A stretch of DNA of 5,711 nt, taken from assembly GCA_903970575.1 (NCBI GenBank), contig CAJCJC010000405.1:1-5711 (forward strand). The letters are read 5' to 3'. Position 1 is the stretch's first letter, and the number at the start of each line of letters is the position of its first letter. Origin of the DNA: Alphaproteobacteria bacterium (GTDB lineage: Bacteria > Pseudomonadota > Alphaproteobacteria > BOG-932 > Roseiterribacteraceae). The notes beneath the pieces were generated by a model. It worked only from the letters and a program-made list of their open reading frames with translations, did no database searches and was not told the DNA's origin. Both the position numbers and the translations under genes were made by a program. Shown in pieces: positions 1-5,514 of the stretch.

Positions 1-1118
1 CGTGGACCGATCATCATGGACCATCCGGACATTTCGTACATCGTCCAGCCCATCGCGACCAGGCCGAGCAAAATTGGCGCGCGCTGATCGATTCTGTTCG
101 CGATCTTTCCATAAATCAGCATCGCCGCGATCGTGCCAAAGCCTCTTGGTCCCATCACCAGCCCTGCCGTAACCACGGGATAGTTCAGCTCCGATTGCAG
201 CAATTGCGGCGATAGGACGAACGAGCCATTGAAGATGATGTTGGTCATCCCGGCCAGCAATATACAAAAAATGAAGTTACGATCGCGAAACAGCGCAAGA
301 TCTATGAACGGCCGGGGCGAGGTCAGGCTATGTACGATAAACATATAAAGGCCGAGGATGCTGAGGACGATCTCGACATCGATCTCTGTTGATTGAAACC
401 AGCCGAGTTGCTCGCCGCGGTCGAGAGCGAGCTGCAGCGCCGCTATCGCGAGGCTGAGAAACGAAAATCCAAGCCAATCGAATTTTCGGTCCCGCAATCG
501 CGGTGTCTCCGGCAGAAAGGCGACCGCCCCCAGAACCGTCAAAATTCCGATAGGAAGGTTGATGTAGAAGCACCAACGCCAGCTAAAGTCTTCCGTCAGG
601 TAACCCCCCAGCGTTGGCCCAAGGATCGGCGCGACCATAACGCCCATCCCCCAGATCGACATGGCGCGCGGAATCTCTTTGCGGGAGAACGTATCCAAAA
701 GGATCGCCTGCGAGAGCGGCATAAGCGGTGCGCCGAAGATGCCCTGCAAAATCCGAAACAGCACCATCTGATCGATGCTGCCAGCCAGACCGCAAAGGAC
801 CGATACGAAAGTGAAGCCGCCCATCGCGACGATAAGCAGGCGGGTGCGGCCAAGGCGTCCGGCCAGCCACGCGGTCGCGGGGGTCATGATCGCCGCGGCG
901 ACGATATAGGATGTTAAAACCCAGGCGATCTGATCCTGGGTCGCCCCTAGGCTTCCCTCCATATGAGGGAGCGCGACGTTCACGATGGTGGTGTCGAGGG
1001 CCTGCATTATTGTGGCCATCATCAGGATGATCGTCACCATCGTTCGGTTCGGCGCCGCCTTGGTTACGTCGGCCATGTCCCTGGTGGCCGGCGGCGCGTG
1101 AGCCCTTGGCGCGATCAT
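1..1118 (-). CDS. DHA2-family (EmrB/QacA-type) MFS multidrug exporter, C-terminus beyond window
   Basis: This is a proton-driven drug exporter of the inner membrane, major facilitator superfamily, 14-helix DHA2 group. 372 codons are visible and the frame is open to the left edge; the family is usually 500-550 residues, so the last helices lie outside. Visible signatures, numbered from the ATG at 1118: the first-helix motif LDTTIVNVALP with Asp42; motif A as GRLGRTR at 87-93; the antiporter motif C as APILGPTLGG at 163-172; and the DHA2-typical LDRGEQLGWF with Asp233 in the middle loop. The start at 1118 is chosen because its ATG overlaps the upstream pdeM stop as ATGA, which suggests translational coupling. 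A second in-frame ATG at 1076 (MADVTKAAP) is also reasonable, since the 14 extra residues are Ala/Pro-rich and look unconserved. Neither start has a strong Shine-Dalgarno. EmrB proteins often pair with an EmrA/HlyD adaptor; none is visible. The substrate cannot be told. Confidence 0.93.
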   Translation of the reverse strand, partial: MIAPRAHAPPATRDMADVTKAAPNRTMVTIILMMATIMQALDTTIVNVALPHMEGSLGATQDQIAWVLTSYIVAAAIMTPATAWLAGRLGRTRLLIVAMGGFTFVSVLCGLAGSIDQMVLFRILQGIFGAPLMPLSQAILLDTFSRKEIPRAMSIWGMGVMVAPILGPTLGGYLTEDFSWRWCFYINLPIGILTVLGAVAFLPETPRLRDRKFDWLGFSFLSLAIAALQLALDRGEQLGWFQSTEIDVEIVLSILGLYMFIVHSLTSPRPFIDLALFRDRNFIFCILLAGMTNIIFNGSFVLSPQLLQSELNYPVVTAGLVMGPRGFGTIAAMLIYGKIANRIDQRAPILLGLVAMGWTMYEMSGWSMMIGP

Positions 1119-1810
1119 GGCGAAAGCTGCGCGCTCGAGAAGGCGAACATGCGCCTGCGTCCCAGCATGACAACGGTGAAAGCCAAGCCGAAAAGCCCGG
1201 AGATCGCGGGGTCGAGCACGTTCAACCCACCAGCATAGGCGCCGAAGGCGGGAAGCAGCAGGCGCTTCCCGTCGCTGGCGAAGCAACGTCCCGAAATCCG
1301 GGTCGCCCTTGTCGCCACCGCCGCCGTTGGATGGAAATGCCCGGAGACCTCACCGTTGCCCGTCGCCAGGTCCGAGTGATCGGCCCGGTGGCGAAACACG
1401 ATTCCTCCGATCGCTATCTCGCGCAAAATGCTGCCGCCCCATTGGCTGGAGGGGGCGGGATCGTGGTTTCCCGCGATCCATATCCAATCGCAGGACGATG
1501 TCATGGCGGCGATGCGCGCCGCGTCCGCCGCGTCCATTCTGCTGGCCGCGTCGCGGTCGTGGAACGAGTCGCCGAGGCAGATCATCCGTTTGGGGGCGTA
1601 GAGCGTGAATAGGCGTTCCAGGCGATCGATTGTCGCTCGCGTATCATAGGGAGGCAGGAACCGCGGCTTGATGGGCGCGGCGAAACTCGACCCCTTCTCA
1701 AGATGGAGATCGGCGACGATCAACGTTGCTTCTTCCCGCCAGAACACAGCTCCGTCGAGGACGCCCTGAAGCAATAAGCCGGCAAGAGGTAAGCTAAAAG
1801 TCGAATCCAT
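1115..1810 (-). CDS. pdeM: PdeM, ligase-associated DNA damage response metallophosphoesterase
   Basis: This is a cytoplasmic calcineurin-like phosphoesterase of the PdeM family, the nuclease usually encoded with an ATP-dependent DNA ligase, a Lhr-like helicase and an exonuclease in a bacterial DNA-repair cluster. The 231-residue length is normal. The metal-binding motifs are all present in order: VADLHLEKG (Asp34, His36), LGDSFHD (Asp81), GNHDP (Asn115, His116), FRH (His141) and GHFHP (His158, His160). The family-specific LPPYDT at 52-57 and the C-terminal RCFASDGKRLLLPAFGAYAGGLN at 175-197 separate PdeM from other phosphoesterases. The start is taken as the ATG at 1810, with GAAG about 8 bases upstream. 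A TTG at 1822 would add four residues (MKSL), but it lies inside a palindrome and lacks a clear ribosome-binding site. The stop overlaps the downstream exporter gene as ATGA. No ligase, helicase or exonuclease partner is visible. It appears intact. Confidence 0.94.
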   Translation of the reverse strand: MDSTFSLPLAGLLLQGVLDGAVFWREEATLIVADLHLEKGSSFAAPIKPRFLPPYDTRATIDRLERLFTLYAPKRMICLGDSFHDRDAASRMDAADAARIAAMTSSCDWIWIAGNHDPAPSSQWGGSILREIAIGGIVFRHRADHSDLATGNGEVSGHFHPTAAVATRATRISGRCFASDGKRLLLPAFGAYAGGLNVLDPAISGLFGLAFTVVMLGRRRMFAFSSAQLSP

Positions 1811-1820
1811 GAGCGACTTC

Positions 1821-1834
1821 AACCAAGTTTGGTT
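1821..1834. repeat. Perfect 14-bp inverted repeat just upstream of pdeM
   Basis: AACCAA-gt-TTGGTT has 6-bp arms and a 2-bp spacer. It lies 11-24 bases upstream of the pdeM ATG, in the divergent region. Its position and symmetry would suit a repressor operator for the pdeM-exporter operon, but no regulator gene is visible. Operator function is inference only. Confidence 0.35.
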
Positions 1835-1876
1835 TTCCGGTCAAGACAAGAGATGGATTTTGGATTCCGGTTCAGG

Positions 1877-1906
1877 TAGGGCGAGCGTATCATGGAGGCC
1901 GCCCTA
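1877..1906 (+). promoter_or_regulatory. Possible hairpin covering the ribosome-binding site of a small ORF
   Basis: TAGGGCG at 1877-1883 is perfectly complementary to CGCCCTA at 1900-1906, giving a 7-bp stem with a 16-base loop, extendable by one G-U pair. The 5' arm is the only Shine-Dalgarno-like sequence (AGGG) for the ATG at 1892, and that ATG lies in the loop. There is no following T-run, so it does not look like a terminator. If transcribed rightward, the fold would hide the ribosome-binding site. This is an inference from pairing only. Confidence 0.3.
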
Positions 1907-1990
1907 TGCGATTACGTCCGAGACATCGATGCAGCAAACAAGGCCAGCGAAAGAGACCGGCTGAAGCATAATATGCCATATGATATATAA
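1892..1990 (+). CDS. Possible small protein or leader peptide, 32 residues
   Basis: A short frame runs from ATG 1892 to TAA 1988-1990. It encodes a charged peptide that begins MEAALCDYVRDIDAANK and ends in NMPYDI. The composition is protein-like: Asp/Glu/Lys/Arg-rich, amphipathic and without low-complexity bias. AGGG lies 10 bases upstream of the ATG, a good Shine-Dalgarno distance, and an in-frame TAG at 1877-1879 bounds it. Third-position G/C is clearly lower than in the neighbouring genes. It ends 32 bases before the large membrane protein gene on the same strand, so it could be a leader ORF for it. It could equally be a decayed gene end or chance. The family is not recognised. Confidence 0.3.
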   Translation: MEAALCDYVRDIDAANKASERDRLKHNMPYDI

Positions 1991-2022
1991 ATTATTGATT
2001 ACAAAAGGTTAAACTGACACTG
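1965..2022 (+). promoter_or_regulatory. AT-rich leader before the large membrane protein gene
   Basis: The 50 or so bases before ATG 2023 are strikingly AT-rich against a GC-rich background, with GCATA-a-TATGC (1966-1976), CATATG and TATAAA-like words. This is a likely place for the promoter or an AT-binding regulator, but no -35/-10 pair with correct spacing could be fitted. The only Shine-Dalgarno-like word, AAAGG (2004-2008), sits 14 bases from the ATG, longer than usual. An in-frame TGA at 1996-1998 and the lack of any other ATG/GTG/TTG start in good position make 2023 the best start. Weak initiation is therefore possible. Confidence 0.35.
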
Positions 2023-5000
2023 ATGCCCAGCGAACGTGGCCATCTTGTAGCGGCGGCGCTGTGCTATGCGCTGTGGATCGTCTACAGCAGTCTCGTGCTG
2101 GGACCGGATGGAATGCATTTCGTCGCCATCGGCGCGGCGCAGGCCTGGCGGCAATTCCTGGCCATGCGGTTCGTCGAACACGGGGCGGATCAGCGACCTG
2201 ACTGGATCGCCAACCTTCTTTTATTGATCCCGCTCGGTTATTTGCTCATGGCGTCGCTACGGTTTCGGCGGCTACCATGGGGGGGTAGCGGCGCCATCGC
2301 CTTTCTCATTGGTTTTACGTTCATTCTGAGCGTCAAATACGCCCAGCTCTTTTTCCCGCCGCGAACCGTCACGCTGAATTATGTCACGTCTCAAACGATA
2401 GGCCTGGCGTTCGGCATAATCCTTTCGGGCCTGATTTCGACGCGCTTTGTCCCGAGGATCGCGGAGCGGTTCAAAGACGGCACGGGCCTGATCATTCTGC
2501 TGGGTGGGTATACGCTCTTTCTTATCACGTATTTTCTGATGCCGCTCGATATCGCCCTCGATCGCATCGATCTCGAAGCCCGATTTCGGCAAATTCCGGA
2601 GACCATTCTGAGTTTCCCGGGCGCGGGCGCGGGGATCGGTTTCCGTGTTCTTGTCGTACTCGGCGACGCCCTTTCCATGGCGCCGGTCGGCATGCTTCTC
2701 GCCGCGCTTTATCGTTCCCTCTCTCTCCGCGGCCAGTTGCTGAGAGGCCTTCTCCTCGTTCTTTTCATTGAATTCATGACGCTGTTCGTCCTGAGCGCAA
2801 ACCCATACGCTGTCGCCATCGTCTATCGCATGGTCGGCATCTGGCTCGGCCTTCTGTTCATGCGGCTTATCTACCGCATGGATTTACGCAAATGGCACTA
2901 CATCGCTTACCGCTACGTTCCGCTGACGATGTTGCTTTACGCGCTCGTGCTCATTTTTGCGAACGGCATCGTTAGCCGGCAATGGATTGGGCTGGACCAG
3001 GCGATCAATAGCCTCGAGGTTCGGCAGATGCTGCCGTTCTGGAACTTTTATATCGTCACCAAGGTCAGGGCGACGCAGAGCCTGGTGGTCCACATCGCGC
3101 TCTTTGCACCGATCGGGATCATGATCTGGGTTCGCCAGGGCCTCTGGCGGGACGGGGCCAGGTTCTCGGCTTTTCTCGCGTTTCTACTCTCCCTGATGAT
3201 TGAGGTTGGACGCTGGCTGAAGCCTGGACTGCGGCCGGATTTTACAGATCCGATTATTGCCGCCGCCGCCGCCGCCGTCGCGTTTAGGGCCATGCCGACA
3301 GTCTGGCGACTGCTCGAGCGCGAAACGATGATAAAGGCGGCGGCCGATCGCGCCCGCATGCAGCGCTCATCCGCCGATCCCGCGCCTGTTCATCGTTCGA
3401 CGGCCAGCCCGGACGAGGCGCCGATCGTTCCCGCGGCCGGCGCCCGGCCCATCAACCTGATCGCGCTCGGAGCCGGGGAACGCCTTGCGTTGCGTCCGAA
3501 GATCGCGGCCTTGGTCATCGCCACCCTCTGCGCGCTAGCGACCGGCCTGTTTTTTTGGCGTTATCCCCTGCCTATCTGGTTCCTGGCTGGCGCGCTTTCG
3601 ATCTATGCCGCGGCTTTATGGCGTTGGTCCGGCCTATGGCTGGTCGTGGTTCCCGCGGTCATCGCAAGCTTCAGCCTGACGCCCTGGACCGGTTGGACCA
3701 TGGTGGGCGAATCCGATCTTTTCGTCCTTATCACGATCGCGATCCTAGCCATTCGCGACCCGCCGCTCGTCGCGGATTTGCTGCCGAAAGGGCCGGCGCG
3801 GGCAATCGTATTTTTCTGTGGATTTTCGATGCTCTTAGCCTGCGTGATTGGGCTGGAATCGCGATACGGCGCGCATGGGACATCGAGCCTTGCCTATATG
3901 CGGCCGGATAACGCGCTTTCCGCGGTCAAGGGCTTTGCGATCGCTCTGGTTCTTATGCCGTTTCTGCGTCATCGCGAGCGGGTGAGCGGCGACGCGATCA
4001 GGTTGCTGGCGCTTGGAATTCTGGTTGGGTTATCCGTCGTCGCCGCCGAGACCTTTGTCGAGCGGGCTCTTTTTTCAGGTCCGTTCGACATCCTTGAGCT
4101 GTATCCCGCGTCGGGTCCATTCGCGAGCATGAATGTGGGCGGCGGACATCTTGGCGTCTATGTCGCGGCCGCGCTGCCTTTCGCCTTGCTGCGCCGGAAC
4201 CGCACGCGCCGGCTGGAGCGGTTCGCCATGCGCCTTCTGGATGTCGCGGCGATCTATGTCGTGTTTTTCAGTTTCTCCATTATCGTCTACGTGGCCGCCG
4301 CGATCGCCGCGATCCTGACCTTCCTGGGCAGGCCGGCCCCTAGCGTCGAGGCGCGGGCGCGCAGGCAAAAAAAGCGAGGCTTCGGCCATAAATTGCTGCA
4401 GGCCGTATACGGCCTGGCTTTGATCGTCGTGGTCGCCGCGACCCTGGTGATTTATTCCGCCTTCAGCACGCAAATCGGCGCGGGCGCGGCCAGTATTGTG
4501 CATAGCGAGGAAGCCGTGGCCCGTCGGCTCAACCTGGGCGACGACAGCATCACGAGCGCGATCTTCGGCATGGGCCTCGGTTCTTTCCCCCGTGTAGCGG
4601 CGCGGGTGGGCGACGGGCGGAGCGATTTTTCGGTGATTACCGAAGACCGGCAGGCCTTCCTCCGTCTTACCACGGGCGATTCCTTCTATCTCGGCCAGAA
4701 GGTCCCGGTGGGGGCGGACGCCAAGTATGAACTGACCGTGTCGGTGCGTTCGCCGGATGGGAAATCCTACGCGAGCGCGTTGATTTGCGAGAAACTTGTC
4801 CTCTATTCGCGCAATTGCATTGGCCACGATCTGCGGCCGACGACGGCCGGGGAATGGCAGAACATCACCGTCGAGTTCTTCACCGCGGCGCGGGATTCGA
4901 GCGCGGGGTTCGGTCCGTTTCGCATGCCCGTCGATCTGGCGTTTCAAGCCAGCCCGCGCGATGACGAGATCGACATACGCGACGTGCGGCTGATCGGGCC

Positions 5001-5514
5001 CGACGGGCGCCAACTGGTCGCCAATGGCGATTTCACGGACGGAATCGACCGGTGGTATTTCTCGGACGAGGATCATGATCGATGGCAGATCATGAACCAG
5101 TATCTGATGATCTTGTTCGAATCCGGCCTTACCGGCCTGGCGGCTTTCCTCACTTTGGTCGGCGCCGCGATTATCGGCGCGCGCCGCGCGATGAAGCGCG
5201 GGGAAAAGGTCGGCGCCGCCATCGTCGCGTCGCTGGGCGCGTTCCTGTTCCTATGCCTTTTCGAACCGCCGCTGCAATCCGCGGCGATCAGCGCGACCTT
5301 CCACCTGATCTGTTTTTCAGGCCTGCTGATGCTGGAGCGGGGGACGTACCGCGCCTATCTCGCCAGACCGCGCCTCGCGCGGGCCATACTCGCTCCTGCT
5401 CAGCCCCGCCCGTCCCAGATGCGCGACGGCGCCGCCGTGTCCACCGCCTCCACCGCCCGCACCCCCAGCGCCTCGCGCGCCGCCTCCGGCGTCAGGCCGA
5501 ACACGTCCTCGTAG
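2023..5514 (+). CDS. Large VanZ-like / O-antigen ligase-polymerase-like fusion membrane protein
   Basis: This 1163-residue inner-membrane protein is probably a glycan polymerase or ligase for a surface polysaccharide. Residues 8-425 read as three VanZ-like modules, with P-x-G at 70-72, 221-223 and 363-365. The third module is the most canonical: Glu394, Arg404 and Asp409 in IEVGRWLKPGLRPDFTD. A charged Pro/Ala-rich linker spans about 425-490. From 494 there are many further helices. FASMNVGGGHLG is followed by a basic cytoplasmic loop (RARRQKKR, ~778-785), a helix at about 791-814, the Wzy/WaaL-type GMGLGSFPR (849-857), and finally MNQYLMILFESGLTGL (1024-1039), which resembles the usual HNxYLxxxxExGxxGL. 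The segment between the last two, about 868-1012, looks like a beta-sandwich: Cys922 and Cys932, then IDIRDVRLIGPDG and NGDFTDGIDRW. It should lie in the periplasm. Residues 1127-1163 are read from the antisense of the neighbouring gene and look unconserved. The exact reaction is unknown; the polysaccharide role is inferred from family resemblance. Confidence 0.88.
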   Translation: MPSERGHLVAAALCYALWIVYSSLVLGPDGMHFVAIGAAQAWRQFLAMRFVEHGADQRPDWIANLLLLIPLGYLLMASLRFRRLPWGGSGAIAFLIGFTFILSVKYAQLFFPPRTVTLNYVTSQTIGLAFGIILSGLISTRFVPRIAERFKDGTGLIILLGGYTLFLITYFLMPLDIALDRIDLEARFRQIPETILSFPGAGAGIGFRVLVVLGDALSMAPVGMLLAALYRSLSLRGQLLRGLLLVLFIEFMTLFVLSANPYAVAIVYRMVGIWLGLLFMRLIYRMDLRKWHYIAYRYVPLTMLLYALVLIFANGIVSRQWIGLDQAINSLEVRQMLPFWNFYIVTKVRATQSLVVHIALFAPIGIMIWVRQGLWRDGARFSAFLAFLLSLMIEVGRWLKPGLRPDFTDPIIAAAAAAVAFRAMPTVWRLLERETMIKAAADRARMQRSSADPAPVHRSTASPDEAPIVPAAGARPINLIALGAGERLALRPKIAALVIATLCALATGLFFWRYPLPIWFLAGALSIYAAALWRWSGLWLVVVPAVIASFSLTPWTGWTMVGESDLFVLITIAILAIRDPPLVADLLPKGPARAIVFFCGFSMLLACVIGLESRYGAHGTSSLAYMRPDNALSAVKGFAIALVLMPFLRHRERVSGDAIRLLALGILVGLSVVAAETFVERALFSGPFDILELYPASGPFASMNVGGGHLGVYVAAALPFALLRRNRTRRLERFAMRLLDVAAIYVVFFSFSIIVYVAAAIAAILTFLGRPAPSVEARARRQKKRGFGHKLLQAVYGLALIVVVAATLVIYSAFSTQIGAGAASIVHSEEAVARRLNLGDDSITSAIFGMGLGSFPRVAARVGDGRSDFSVITEDRQAFLRLTTGDSFYLGQKVPVGADAKYELTVSVRSPDGKSYASALICEKLVLYSRNCIGHDLRPTTAGEWQNITVEFFTAARDSSAGFGPFRMPVDLAFQASPRDDEIDIRDVRLIGPDGRQLVANGDFTDGIDRWYFSDEDHDRWQIMNQYLMILFESGLTGLAAFLTLVGAAIIGARRAMKRGEKVGAAIVASLGAFLFLCLFEPPLQSAAISATFHLICFSGLLMLERGTYRAYLARPRLARAILAPAQPRPSQMRDGAAVSTASTARTPSASRAASGVRPNTSS
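4367..4374 (+). other. A7G slippery heptamer in frame (A AAA AAG)
   Basis: Codons CAA AAA AAG (Q782-K784) place the heptamer A AAA AAG in exactly the phase used for -1 frameshifting in dnaX-type genes. After a -1 slip the reading is GCG AGG CTT CGG CCA TAA, stopping at 4389-4391 and giving a 789-residue product. That product would lose the last helices and the whole periplasmic insert. The Lys/Arg coding of a cytoplasmic loop can create this run by chance, and no Shine-Dalgarno-type stimulator was sought in detail. Confidence 0.25.
4399..4416. repeat. 18-bp perfect palindrome inside the large gene
   Basis: CAGGCCGTATACGGCCTG equals its own reverse complement. As RNA it would form a 7-bp GC-rich stem closed by a TATA (UAUA) loop. 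It lies within codons for QAVYGL near residues 793-798, 24 bases after the A7G run. It may be a frameshift or pausing hairpin, a protein-binding site, or an accident of codon choice. Confidence 0.4.
5400..5514. other. 115-bp tail-to-tail antisense overlap of two coding frames
   Basis: The last 37 codons and stop of the rightward gene lie on the complement of the last 38 codons of the leftward gene. The phase is such that both frames share their third codon positions, and every shared third position in the rightward frame here is G or C. GC bias at wobble sites therefore keeps both frames open and cannot say which is real. The rightward peptide here is low-complexity (Ser/Thr/Ala/Arg/Pro), while the leftward one is protein-like. 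The leftward frame is therefore probably the selected one and the rightward tail an extension. Confidence 0.6.

Noticed and set aside
583..1173. 196-residue minus-strand frame in a different phase from the exporter
   Set aside because: Its sequence is Arg/Gly/Asp/His-rich with no motif, whereas the exporter frame over the same bases shows DHA2 signatures throughout.
393..1612. Several plus-strand frames opposite the exporter and pdeM genes
   Set aside because: They are Arg/Pro/Gly-rich shadows of two genes with clear family motifs on the minus strand.
1877..1906. The hairpin read as a transcription terminator
   Set aside because: It has a 16-base loop, no T-run on either side, and lies between divergent genes where no transcript is expected to end.
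1944..2018. Sigma-70-like promoter words (CATAAT at 1967, TATAAA at 1986, TTGATT at 1995)
   Set aside because: None pairs with a partner box at 16-18 bp spacing and a sensible distance to the start, so no promoter is called beyond noting the AT-rich leader.
1999..2181. 60-residue minus-strand frame over the large gene's start
   Set aside because: Mostly opposite the N-terminal coding region, low-information composition and no clear ribosome-binding site.
3259..3276. (GCC)6 trinucleotide run
   Set aside because: It codes six alanines in a membrane helix and any change in repeat number stays in frame, so it is not a phase-variation switch; it is expected in GC-rich Ala-rich helices.
4075..5076. 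333-residue open frame antisense to the large membrane protein
   Set aside because: Composition is Arg/Gly/Asp/His-rich with no recognisable domain, it lies wholly opposite a well-supported gene, and long antisense frames are common in GC-rich DNA.
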